Origin: a virus | IMG/VR virus record: IMGVR_UViG_3300042484_000849 | Location: 1-64,000 of that record | Reading direction: 5' to 3' (one strand) | Length of the DNA: 64,000 bases | Shown here: one piece after another, positions 40,027 through 47,692 of the stretch | Numbering within the stretch: the first letter of the stretch is position 1 | Layout of the letters: every line of letters starts with the position of its first letter | Notes under the pieces: generated by a model | Told to the model about the DNA's origin: nothing | Databases searched by the model: none | The model's input: only the letters and a program-made list of their open reading frames with translations | Made by a program: the position numbers and the translations under genes

Positions 40027-40518
40027 TTAGCATTTAGCAAAAGTTTGATGCTTAAGCCAACGCTTTTGGCCATGACCTACTTTTAATGATATCCCGTGTT
40101 TAGCAAGTCTTTCTCTATGTTCATAGAAGCTAGGACCATGACTCATTAGACGTTGTTTACCTTCACGTTCACGTTTTACTCCGTCAATATCCCATTGATA
40201 TTGATGTACCATTTCATGTGCTAGAGTAGTGATTAACCATTGTTTACAGAACCACTTGTCCATAAGACGTATTTTACAATAGGTTTTACGGTATTTAACT
40301 ATATCATAACTAGCATAGCACATACCCCAGTATTTTCTACAACGGCCAATAACCTCAAATTCAGGCATGTCTAGTTTATTGTTAAAACAAGCTTTATTGA
40401 TTAGTTTATATAGTTCTATTACTTCAGCTTCATTGGTTCGATAGCTTAGACGTTTTTGATAACCGATACTTGGTAGCGGTTCACGCATTAGTTTGGAAAG
40501 TTCGGATTTTTTTGTCAT
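40027..40518 (-). CDS. SprT-like zinc metalloprotease
   Basis: A 163-residue protein with H101-E-M-V-H105 in TTLAHEMVHQYQWD and upstream IRLMDKW, typical of the SprT/Spartan family. The third ligand is probably H126 or a nearby His (LMSHGPSFYEH). SprT proteins cleave DNA-bound or crosslinked proteins. The ATG is 5 nt from an ATAAATA motif, predicting a leaderless late mRNA. It ends directly against the convergent 38953 gene. Confidence 0.82.
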   Translation of the reverse strand: MTKKSELSKLMREPLPSIGYQKRLSYRTNEAEVIELYKLINKACFNNKLDMPEFEVIGRCRKYWGMCYASYDIVKYRKTYCKIRLMDKWFCKQWLITTLAHEMVHQYQWDIDGVKREREGKQRLMSHGPSFYEHRERLAKHGISLKVGHGQKRWLKHQTFAKC

Positions 40519-40522
40519 ACTA

Positions 40523-40529
40523 TATTTAT
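40523..40529 (-). promoter_or_regulatory. Late-type promoter ATAAATA, leaderless
   Basis: The final A of ATAAATA (40523) is 5 nt from the A of the ATG at 40518. Confidence 0.55.
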
Positions 40530-40616
40530 TGTAGCAGGACCCTGTAATCTAGCAATATATTAGGAAAAATAACCAATTTATTGTCCTAGAGTAAATATAT
40601 GTTTAGGAGAAATTAA

Positions 40617-40955
40617 ATGGAAATTATTATAGGATTGGTTATTTTGGGCGGCGTAGCTTGGTTCTTTTTCATGCGTGATGGAAAGACAACAGAAGTAGCG
40701 GCACCTTATAAGGTAGAAGCACCTGCTCCGGTAGAAGAGCCAGTTAAGGTTGAGGCACCTAAAGTAGAAGCACTACCTGCTGGAACAGAAGCTTTATCAA
40801 TTGTAGCACCTGCAACAAAAGCCATGGCACCGGCTAAGCCTAGAGCGGCCGCTAAACCTAAGGCACCTGCTAAAACAGCTGCCAAAGCACCAGCTAAAGC
40901 CCCGGCAAAAACTGCTAAAGCCCCTGCTAAGCCAAAAGTGTCAGTAGCAAAATAA
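40617..40955 (+). CDS. Membrane-anchored Ala/Pro/Lys-rich protein
   Basis: A 112-residue protein with one N-terminal membrane helix (IIIGLVILGGVAWFFF), an acidic-Pro region (VEAPAPVEEPVKVEAP), then a basic KAPAKPKAPAKTAAKAPAK-type repeat tail similar to histone H1 or TonB-like linkers. TAGGAG precedes the ATG. It could tether DNA or proteins to the inner membrane; function unknown. Confidence 0.65.
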   Translation: MEIIIGLVILGGVAWFFFMRDGKTTEVAAPYKVEAPAPVEEPVKVEAPKVEALPAGTEALSIVAPATKAMAPAKPRAAAKPKAPAKTAAKAPAKAPAKTAKAPAKPKVSVAK

Positions 40956-40970
40956 CTATTGATTTGATTA

Positions 40971-41663
40971 ATGAAAATAGGATTTGATGTAATTAGTGAC
41001 TTGAATCTTAAGCCCAATGAACTATTTGGGTGGGAAGGAAAAGCGACAAGTCTCTATTGTATTATAGCAGGTAACATCAGTAATGATTTACGTACTATAC
41101 ATCAAATCCTATTACATTTATCACATTTTTATCAAGGTGTGTTCTACACCGCAGGAACATTAGAATATGAAGGTGTGACTAATCTAGCACATCGCACAGA
41201 CGAACTTTTCAACTTATGTAAAAGCATACGCAACGTAGCTTATTTACATAACCATGTAGTCATTATAGATGGTATTGCTATTGTAGGGTCTAATGGTTGG
41301 TTAACTCTAGAGGATAAATATCCTTTACTACCAATTGATGCTATAGAACAGGAACGATATCAAGACATTGGTTATTTAAGTAATGCTATAGAAAAACTTC
41401 AGCTACATCTAGATGTGAAGAAAATCATAGTAGTTAGCCACTCAGCTCCTAGCTATGAATTATTATTTGGAGAAGAACCTGATATAATATATTCAATTCC
41501 TCCACTTAAATTATCACTAATCAAAGACCTAGAAAGTAAAGTAACTCATTGGATATACGGCGATTATGACAAAACTGTTGATATTGTAATTGATGGGATC
41601 AACTACATTAACAACAGTTATTATAAAAGAAACCCGTATTGGGCTAAGAGAATAGAAATTTAA
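40971..41663 (+). CDS. Degenerate metallophosphoesterase (pseudo-enzyme)
   Basis: A 230-residue protein that follows the MPE order found in 34860-35708 but with ligands lost: SDLHL becomes SDLNL, SGD becomes AGN, AGNHEFY becomes AGTLEYE, VGHHAPS becomes VSHSAPS and HGHMHD becomes IYGDYDK. The frame is intact, so this is a kept fold rather than a broken gene. It might bind a nucleotide or a partner, or act as a decoy for the active enzyme. It ends convergently, overlapping clpS by 4 nt. Confidence 0.7.
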   Translation: MKIGFDVISDLNLKPNELFGWEGKATSLYCIIAGNISNDLRTIHQILLHLSHFYQGVFYTAGTLEYEGVTNLAHRTDELFNLCKSIRNVAYLHNHVVIIDGIAIVGSNGWLTLEDKYPLLPIDAIEQERYQDIGYLSNAIEKLQLHLDVKKIIVVSHSAPSYELLFGEEPDIIYSIPPLKLSLIKDLESKVTHWIYGDYDKTVDIVIDGINYINNSYYKRNPYWAKRIEI

Positions 41664-41968
41664 GTAGTCTCGGACTCTACTTTAACTTGTAGAGGGTAGC
41701 CTTGACTACGTGCTAATACCGTTACTTCAATACCTTTTTGTTCGGCAATTTCGTAGGGTAAGACAGCAACAACTGCACTACCATTACTATGAATATTTTC
41801 TGTAATATGTACTGCGGTATCATCAGTATAATTGAAATATTCAATTAAACTACTCACAACAAATTCCATACTGGTTACTTCATCATTCAAATAAATGATT
41901 TTGAATAATGGGGGTTCTACTAAACTCAAGTTTGGTTTAATTGTGGTTTTAATTTCTGTTTTTGCCAT
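41660..41968 (-). CDS. clpS: ClpS N-end rule adaptor
   Basis: A 102-residue protein with FKIIYLNDEVTSMEFV and HITENIHSNGSAVVAVLPYEIAEQK, the ClpS core. Residues that hold the N-degron amine are kept (N28, D29, H60) although the third acid is E30 rather than D. ClpS brings N-degron substrates to ClpA and blocks SsrA substrates there. No clpA lies in the window, so it would act on host ClpAP, or on phage ClpXP in a new way. A long hairpin stands in its leader. Confidence 0.88.
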   Translation of the reverse strand: MAKTEIKTTIKPNLSLVEPPLFKIIYLNDEVTSMEFVVSSLIEYFNYTDDTAVHITENIHSNGSAVVAVLPYEIAEQKGIEVTVLARSQGYPLQVKVESETT

Positions 41969-41985
41969 AGATTTAATTTAGTTGT

Positions 41986-42007
41986 GAGTGCGAGTTTCCC
42001 CGCACTC
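41986..42007 (-). other. 7-bp hairpin in the clpS leader
   Basis: GAGTGCG pairs with CGCACTC, close to the predicted 5' end of the clpS mRNA. It could stabilise the 5' end or end the hsp20 transcript. Confidence 0.5.
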
Positions 42008-42008
42008 T

Positions 42009-42015
42009 TATTTAT
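42009..42015 (-). promoter_or_regulatory. Late-type promoter ATAAATA for clpS
   Basis: Predicted start near 42003, leaving a leader of about 35 nt before the clpS ATG. Confidence 0.5.
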
Positions 42016-42030
42016 AGAAGTTTTATTATA

Positions 42031-42480
42031 TTACTTAGTATAAGTTATTGCAATAGATTTTGGCTTCTTTTCTTCTGGAACTTTGCGTTCTAAATAAACA
42101 GAAAGAATTCCGTTCTTTACTTCAGCATGTATTACTTCTACATGTTCAGCTAATGGGAATGTTTGTGTAAAATCTCTATTACTCAATCCTCTATGTAAAT
42201 ATTCATAGTTGAGCATTTCTTCACGTGCTTTTGATCCAGATATAATTAATGCATTGTTATCTAATTTAATATCTAAATCACTTTCCCCAAAACCAGCCAC
42301 AGCGACCTCAATAGTGACAGTCTCCTCACCTGTTTTAATAACGTTGTGAGGTGGATAATTGGTATTTGTTTGTCCAGCAGTTACCCGTAGTAACTCATCT
42401 AGCATGGAATCAAATCCGATTCCAAATTTGTGAATTGATGGGATATCAATAGCACGAAGGGTTAGTGTTTTTGTTGTCAT
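42031..42480 (-). CDS. Small heat-shock protein (Hsp20/IbpA-like)
   Basis: A 149-residue protein with an alpha-crystallin domain (about 45-130): YPPHNVIKTGEETVTIEVAVAGF, the ALIISGSKA strand, LHRGLSNRDFTQTFPLAEH and NGILSVYLER. The C-terminal tail has the I-x-I-like SIAITYT. These proteins hold unfolding proteins for DnaK. T4-like cyanophages also carry hsp20. Its leader contains a ROSE-type thermometer candidate. Adjacent to dnaK. Confidence 0.92.
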   Translation of the reverse strand: MTTKTLTLRAIDIPSIHKFGIGFDSMLDELLRVTAGQTNTNYPPHNVIKTGEETVTIEVAVAGFGESDLDIKLDNNALIISGSKAREEMLNYEYLHRGLSNRDFTQTFPLAEHVEVIHAEVKNGILSVYLERKVPEEKKPKSIAITYTK

Positions 42481-42483
42481 GTT

Positions 42484-42550
42484 TTTCTCCTAATAAGCAA
42501 GTTTATGACGATATCGGGCCCGCCGAATGCGGCACCCAATGTTGTTTAGA
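42484..42550 (-). promoter_or_regulatory. Candidate ROSE-type RNA thermometer, hsp20 leader
   Basis: On the minus strand UUGCU (42496-42500) and AGGAG (42487-42491) face each other across a 4-nt loop, giving U-A, C-G, G.G, U-A, U-G pairs. ROSE elements are defined by exactly this U(U/C)GCU versus Shine-Dalgarno pairing with a G.G pair. A GCCG CATT CGGC hairpin lies upstream. Confidence 0.6.
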
Positions 42551-44446
42551 TTAAGTTGATTCCTTAACCTCTGCATCTACCACATTGTCGTCAGATTTTT
42601 GTGATTCAGATGTTTCTTTAGCTTTTTGTTCCTCTTCAGATTTAACTTTAGTAATAGGACCAATAGCTTCATATAGTTCTTTGACCTTGTTGTCAATTTC
42701 TTCAACTTCAGACCCAGCTAATGCAACTTCTAGTGCATCAATAGCATTAGATGCTTTTTCTTTTTCTTCTGCTGTAACTTTGTCACCGTATTTTTCATAG
42801 TCTTTACGGAAACTATTTAATGTTGATTCACCGCTATTTTTTGCTTGAATGAATTTAACTTGTTTAGCATCAGCCTCAGCATTTTCTTCAGCATCATTAA
42901 CCATCTGTTGAATTTCTTTTTCAGTTAGTCCTGAATCTGATTTGATAGTGATTTTATTTTCTTTGCCTGTACCTTTGTCTTTGGCACTGACATTAAGAAT
43001 TCCATTAGCATCAATATCTAATGTAACTTCAATCTGAGGAACACCACGCATTGAAGGTGGAATACCCTCTAAATTAAATTCACCTAATATCTTATTGTAT
43101 GTAAACAAATCACGTTCACCTTGTGCAACCTTAATAGTTACAGCTGGTTGATTGTCATCTGCTGTTGAAAACACTTGTGAATGTTTAGTTGGAATAGTTG
43201 TATTCTTCTTAATCAACTTAGTAAACACACCGCCTGATGTTTCAATACCCAAACTTAATGGGGTAACATCAAGTAACAATACATCTGTACGTTCACCGGC
43301 TAACACACTACCTTGAAGTGCCGCACCCGCTGCCACTGCCTCGTCTGGATTAACATCCTTGCGAGGTGCTTTACCGAACAATGATTCAACAATTTCTTGT
43401 ACTTTTGGCATACGTGTCATACCACCAACAAGAATAACTTCGTCAATATCAGATGTAGAAACACCTGCATCAGTCATTGCTTGCTTACATGGTTGAATAC
43501 TACGTTGAATTAATTCATCAACTAATGATTCTAATTTAGCACGACTTAACTTAACATTCAAATGTTTAGGACCATTAGCATCGGCTGTAATATATGGTAA
43601 GTTAACATCTGTTTGTGCTGAACTTGACAATTCAATCTTAGCCTTCTCAGCCGCTTCTTTTAAACGCTGTAGTGCTAGCATATCTTTCTTAAGATCAACC
43701 GCATTGTCTTTCTTAAACTCATCAACCAAATAATCCATGATACGTTGGTCAAAGTCTTCACCACCTAAGAATGTATCACCGTTAGTTGATAATACTTCAA
43801 TTTGAGTTTCGCCCTCAACATCTGCTAATTCAATAATAGATACGTCAAATGTACCACCACCCAAGTCATAGACAGCAATCTTGCGATCCGTTTTATCTTG
43901 TTTATCTACACCGTATGCTAGAGCAGCCGCTGTAGGTTCGTTAATAATACGTAATACTTCTAATCCTGCAATACGTCCTGCATCTTTAGTAGCTTGACGT
44001 TGACTATCATTGAAGTAAGCTGGCACTGTGATAACTGCTTGAGTAACCGTTGTACCCAAATAGTCTTCCGCAGTCTTTTTCATTTTGCGTAGTACTTCAG
44101 CACTAATTTGCGGAGGTGCTAATTTTTTATCTAATACTTCCACCCATGCATCACCATTCTCGTTTTTAACGATTTTATATGGCATTAAATCAATATCTTT
44201 TTGAACAGCGTTTTCTGTGAACTTACGTCCAATTAATCGCTTGGCAGCGTAGATAGTATTTTTGGGATTTGTAACTGATTGACGTTTGGCACTTGCACCT
44301 ACTAGAATCTCATCATTGGCATAGGCAACGATTGAGGGTGTAGTTCTTGCACCTTCACTATTTTCAATTATTTTGGGGATTCCGTTTTCAATAACGGCTA
44401 CACATGAATTTGTGGTACCTAGATCGATACCGATTACTTTGCTCAT
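42551..44446 (-). CDS. dnaK: DnaK (Hsp70) chaperone
   Basis: A 631-residue, full-length Hsp70. The ATPase domain opens with [45 protein letters not shown] and [12 protein letters not shown] follow; the substrate domain has [11 protein letters not shown] and [17 protein letters not shown]; the lid and a polar tail end in DAEVKEST. All nucleotide-binding motifs look intact. Start at 44446 matches the family; an upstream in-frame ATG is rejected. No dnaJ or grpE is in the window, so it would use host co-chaperones. The leader carries a ROSE-like hairpin and a late-type promoter. Confidence 0.96.
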   Translation of the reverse strand: MSKVIGIDLGTTNSCVAVIENGIPKIIENSEGARTTPSIVAYANDEILVGASAKRQSVTNPKNTIYAAKRLIGRKFTENAVQKDIDLMPYKIVKNENGDAWVEVLDKKLAPPQISAEVLRKMKKTAEDYLGTTVTQAVITVPAYFNDSQRQATKDAGRIAGLEVLRIINEPTAAALAYGVDKQDKTDRKIAVYDLGGGTFDVSIIELADVEGETQIEVLSTNGDTFLGGEDFDQRIMDYLVDEFKKDNAVDLKKDMLALQRLKEAAEKAKIELSSSAQTDVNLPYITADANGPKHLNVKLSRAKLESLVDELIQRSIQPCKQAMTDAGVSTSDIDEVILVGGMTRMPKVQEIVESLFGKAPRKDVNPDEAVAAGAALQGSVLAGERTDVLLLDVTPLSLGIETSGGVFTKLIKKNTTIPTKHSQVFSTADDNQPAVTIKVAQGERDLFTYNKILGEFNLEGIPPSMRGVPQIEVTLDIDANGILNVSAKDKGTGKENKITIKSDSGLTEKEIQQMVNDAEENAEADAKQVKFIQAKNSGESTLNSFRKDYEKYGDKVTAEEKEKASNAIDALEVALAGSEVEEIDNKVKELYEAIGPITKVKSEEEQKAKETSESQKSDDNVVDAEVKEST

Positions 44447-44507
44447 AGTTTTCTCCTTTGTAAAGCAAGATTTTTTCTCTATAGACCCGTTAGGCATCTA
44501 CAGAAAA
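44447..44507 (-). promoter_or_regulatory. Candidate ROSE-type RNA thermometer, dnaK leader
   Basis: UUGCUU faces AAGGAG across a 4-nt loop (UUGCU at 44464-44468, AGGAG at 44453-44457) with the same central G.G pair as in the hsp20 leader. An upstream hairpin (TTTTCTGTAGA with TCTATAGAGAAAA) completes a two-hairpin leader. Confidence 0.6.
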
Positions 44508-44515
44508 GTATTTAT
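44508..44515 (-). promoter_or_regulatory. Late-type promoter ATAAATAC for dnaK
   Basis: Preceded by TATA on the minus strand. Predicted start near 44503 yields a leader of about 57 nt. Confidence 0.55.
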
Positions 44516-44554
44516 TATAATAGATTGTGTAAAAAAATATATTATTTAGGGAAA

Positions 44555-44773
44555 TTAGTACAACTTTTTAGGCAATTGCTGGTCACGCAAATATTTGTCC
44601 CAACGTCTTTTAGCTTGACTTTTAGCTAGTTTACGTTTAACAGTAGGTTTCACAAATTCTTGTCGGTCACGGGTTTCTTGTAAAGTACCATAATCTGTAA
44701 TCATTTTCTTGAACTTACGTAAGGCCTTTTCTGTATTTCCGTCATTAACTAAAACTTTTCGTCCTCTAATCAT
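44555..44773 (-). CDS. rpsU: Ribosomal protein bS21
   Basis: A 72-residue basic protein: [41 protein letters not shown], matching bS21 with an altered C-terminus ([13 protein letters not shown]). bS21 sits at the 30S platform beside the anti-Shine-Dalgarno region and affects start-site choice. Phage bS21 homologues are known from large freshwater phages and are thought to exchange into host ribosomes. ATG overlaps the clpX stop (ATGA), so the two are coupled. Confidence 0.93.
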   Translation of the reverse strand: MIRGRKVLVNDGNTEKALRKFKKMITDYGTLQETRDRQEFVKPTVKRKLAKSQAKRRWDKYLRDQQLPKKLY

Positions 44774-45975
44774 ATTGCGGCTTTTGGCTGTAAAATTTGC
44801 TCCTGATTAATATTTATCTTTTTAATGTTATTTTCACGGTACTTCTTAGTGTTATACATATGAGGCATCAAAACCTTTTCAATCTCTGTATGTAAACCAC
44901 GGGCACCGGTCTTTAATTTCATTGTATTTTCGGCTAGTTGTGAGATGGCATCTTCTGTAAAATCTAATTCAATGTCATCTAAACTTAATAGATATTTATA
45001 TTGGTCAATATAGTTGTTTTTAACTTTGGTTAGAACCTGAATCATTTCATCTTTAGTCAAATTATCTACATTAACTGTAGTAGTGAAACGTCCAATGAAT
45101 TCAGGAATCATTCCAAATCGTGTTAAATCATCTGGACTAACCATAGATAAATCACCATCTTTACGTGAGTCCTTAATATCAGCACCAAATCCAATACTAG
45201 TTCCATTTATCCTATTGTTAACAATATCCTTTAATCCAACAAAAGCTCCGCCCGCAATGAACAGAATGTCTTTTGTATTAACTTCAATCATATCACCGCT
45301 AGGATGTTTACGTCCACCACCTGCTGGAATACGACATACAGTACCTTCAACCATCTTCAATAATGCTTGCTGGACGCCTTCACCTGATACGTCACGGGTA
45401 ATACTAGCACCCTCACTCTTACGGGCAATCTTGTCAATCTCATCAACAAACACTATACCACGTTCTGCTAACTTAGGATCTCCCCCGGCAGCGTTGACTA
45501 GCATACTAATCATTGATTCAACATCATCACCTACATATCCGGCTTCTGTTAAACTTGTAGCATCAGCAACAATGAAGGGCACTTTGAGATATTTTGCTAC
45601 TGTTTTAGCAAGCAAGGTTTTACCTGAACCAGTTGGTCCGATCAATAATACATTGCCCTTATGTATCTCTAAATCTTTAGGAGGATTGTTAATACGTTTA
45701 TAGTGATTAGCGATAGCTACACTAAGAACCATTTTAGCATTAATTTGACCAATAATATGTTGGTCTAAGAAATCTTTAATAGTTTCTGGATCATATCTAA
45801 GATGGTCTTTTTCAATGACCTCATCTGAAGTATTATTTTCATCTACCATTAATTGAGTACATAACTCAATACAGTCGCTACAAATAGCAACATCTTCTCC
45901 GACGATTAATTTATTAACGGTATCTTTATGATTACCGCAGAATGAGCAATGACTTAATTTTGTTTCTGTTGACAT
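44770..45975 (-). CDS. clpX: ClpX unfoldase
   Basis: A 401-residue AAA+ protein with every hallmark: N-terminal zinc domain (C10, C13, C32, C35), Walker A GPTGSGKT (113-120), pore loop GYVG (146-149), Walker B VFVDEID (175-181), RKH loop (222-224), ClpP-docking IGF (261-263) and sensor-2 GAR (357-359). The IGF loop means it can dock a ClpP ring, phage or host. Length is slightly below E. coli (424). Coupled to the bS21 gene. The zinc domain normally reads adaptors, so phage substrates or adaptors may be selected. Confidence 0.96.
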   Translation of the reverse strand: MSTETKLSHCSFCGNHKDTVNKLIVGEDVAICSDCIELCTQLMVDENNTSDEVIEKDHLRYDPETIKDFLDQHIIGQINAKMVLSVAIANHYKRINNPPKDLEIHKGNVLLIGPTGSGKTLLAKTVAKYLKVPFIVADATSLTEAGYVGDDVESMISMLVNAAGGDPKLAERGIVFVDEIDKIARKSEGASITRDVSGEGVQQALLKMVEGTVCRIPAGGGRKHPSGDMIEVNTKDILFIAGGAFVGLKDIVNNRINGTSIGFGADIKDSRKDGDLSMVSPDDLTRFGMIPEFIGRFTTTVNVDNLTKDEMIQVLTKVKNNYIDQYKYLLSLDDIELDFTEDAISQLAENTMKLKTGARGLHTEIEKVLMPHMYNTKKYRENNIKKININQEQILQPKAAI

Positions 45976-45988
45976 ATTAATACTTATC

Positions 45989-46996
45989 TTAATTATTTTT
46001 CACACACACTTTTTTAGGTACTACTGATAATTCAATTTTAGATAAATTTTGCATAAAATATGCTAACTTACTATTCTGTTGAATTTTTACCTTAATACTA
46101 GCTTGTTCACTGGCTGTTCTATTAATACCAACGTTAATTGTTTTTACATAATTAATATTATAATAATCCCCCACTCTACTATGTAATTGTTTAGGAACAA
46201 AACATTCACTATATTGTGTTTTATTATATAGGTCTTTAATTTCCATATTAATTCTAACTTCATTCCAATCCATAAAAGAATCTAAAATTTTATTAGGAAT
46301 AACAAATTCGTTAAAGTAATATTTTTCGGACCCTACTCGGATCATAGCAGGATACTGTTGAGCAAATCCTTTTTCTGCCGTCCAAAGTGATGGTTTACCA
46401 TCTGCTACTATTTTTATAGCGTCATTTAATGATGCTACATAATTTGGATTCCAAGATAATGTATAGGGAATAGTTAATGTTAAATTCCTGTATGTATCTA
46501 TCTTAACAATATAATTACTCTGCTTGATATCATATGCCCGTTTAGGATAATCGTTCAATACACTAGCAAGTATCCTATCACCATTTTGTTTGTTCTCTAG
46601 GAAGGATTTATATTGGCTATTATGTTTAGTACCATCAAGATTTTTACTATCCTTACCCTTAGAAAGAATCCTATCACTTATTCTTAATAGGGACAACTTA
46701 ACATCCACTACTACTTGAACCTTATTACCGATGTTTTGTTGTGAGATAATTTTATACTCATCAACAAACGCTGAACTGTAGGCTAGTATTTCATTTTTAA
46801 TAAGTTTGTCATTGTATGATTCACGTTCACTAGCAATTACTACACCTACTTGGTATTCAATTGCTTCCTTAAACGCATTAGTTTTTGCTTCTTCGTAAGT
46901 ATTACCTAGACCGGTAGTACGAATGTAATTATCAGATTTAGAGGTAGAAGCACATGCGGTAAGTATAAAACATACCGCTATCAACAATAAACGCAT
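45989..46996 (-). CDS. Lipoprotein (LPP20/FlgO-like)
   Basis: A 335-residue protein with signal [17 protein letters not shown], whose LTAC lipobox makes C15 the lipidated residue. The next region ([26 protein letters not shown] and VDVKLSL, in parts) resembles the LPP20/FlgO fold of outer-membrane lipoproteins. It lies 2 nt after the second lipoprotein gene, suggesting a pair acting at the envelope. Possible role in superinfection exclusion or surface change is inference. Confidence 0.7.
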   Translation of the reverse strand: MRLLLIAVCFILTACASTSKSDNYIRTTGLGNTYEEAKTNAFKEAIEYQVGVVIASERESYNDKLIKNEILAYSSAFVDEYKIISQQNIGNKVQVVVDVKLSLLRISDRILSKGKDSKNLDGTKHNSQYKSFLENKQNGDRILASVLNDYPKRAYDIKQSNYIVKIDTYRNLTLTIPYTLSWNPNYVASLNDAIKIVADGKPSLWTAEKGFAQQYPAMIRVGSEKYYFNEFVIPNKILDSFMDWNEVRINMEIKDLYNKTQYSECFVPKQLHSRVGDYYNINYVKTINVGINRTASEQASIKVKIQQNSKLAYFMQNLSKIELSVVPKKVCVKNN

Positions 46997-46998
46997 AA

Positions 46999-47634
46999 TC
47001 AGTTACCGAATTTTTTACGCAATTGATTTGAAACTTTTTCGGATTCTTTATCCCAGCGAATTGTTACAGCTACTTCCTGTGCTCCAACAACTTCTTGTTT
47101 AATTACTTTAAAACCTCGTAAAATACCCTGAGCATTAACCCGAATAGTTTCACTTAATTGATAAGCGGTGTCATTGCTATTTTCACGGATTGAATGATTA
47201 GTGTCTTTTTCAGCATCAGTATCACTCATTGCAACAACTTCTCCTGTTGTTGTGCGAGATTTCATTCTATCGTTTGCTTTTTCAACATTCTTGGCAAGTG
47301 TGTTTTGAACACGTGTACTAGAAACATCTTCCTGAATAAAGTGACGTACACCTGCACGGGCACGATCACCTGCACGAATCAATGCTGTTCGGCGGTTGTT
47401 TTCACTATTGCCATTAGAACTAGCAGTACCTACAGACTCAATACTAATAACCTCACAATTTGATTTGTTTAGTGTGTACCAAGCACAATCAGTTTCAATA
47501 CGAATAGTATCTTGTTTAAATGAGGTGGATAGTTTTTGATTACGAATTTGTTCAAATTCACCCTCACCCCGTTTCATGCCAGAACAGCCCGCTAGTGAAA
47601 GAGCAGTTACTAAAGCTAATAATTTGAAAGTCAT
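46999..47634 (-). CDS. Lipoprotein
   Basis: A 211-residue protein with signal MTFKLLALVTALSLAGCSG; the LAGC lipobox gives C17 after cleavage. ATG 47634 is chosen (GGAG before it); the longer frame would bury the signal. The mature part has two Cys (TDCAWY, KSNCEV), an Arg-rich helical middle and a C-terminal TIRWDKES domain. Paired with 45989-46996. Not otherwise recognised. Confidence 0.72.
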   Translation of the reverse strand: MTFKLLALVTALSLAGCSGMKRGEGEFEQIRNQKLSTSFKQDTIRIETDCAWYTLNKSNCEVISIESVGTASSNGNSENNRRTALIRAGDRARAGVRHFIQEDVSSTRVQNTLAKNVEKANDRMKSRTTTGEVVAMSDTDAEKDTNHSIRENSNDTAYQLSETIRVNAQGILRGFKVIKQEVVGAQEVAVTIRWDKESEKVSNQLRKKFGN

Positions 47635-47663
47635 TTCAATCTCCAATAAGTTAAGATACGTGT

Positions 47664-47692
47664 ATATTAACACACTATCCAATTATTGTCAA
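47664..47692 (-). promoter_or_regulatory. Sigma70-type promoter for the lipoprotein pair
   Basis: TTGACA, 17-bp spacer, TAATAT. Confidence 0.6.
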
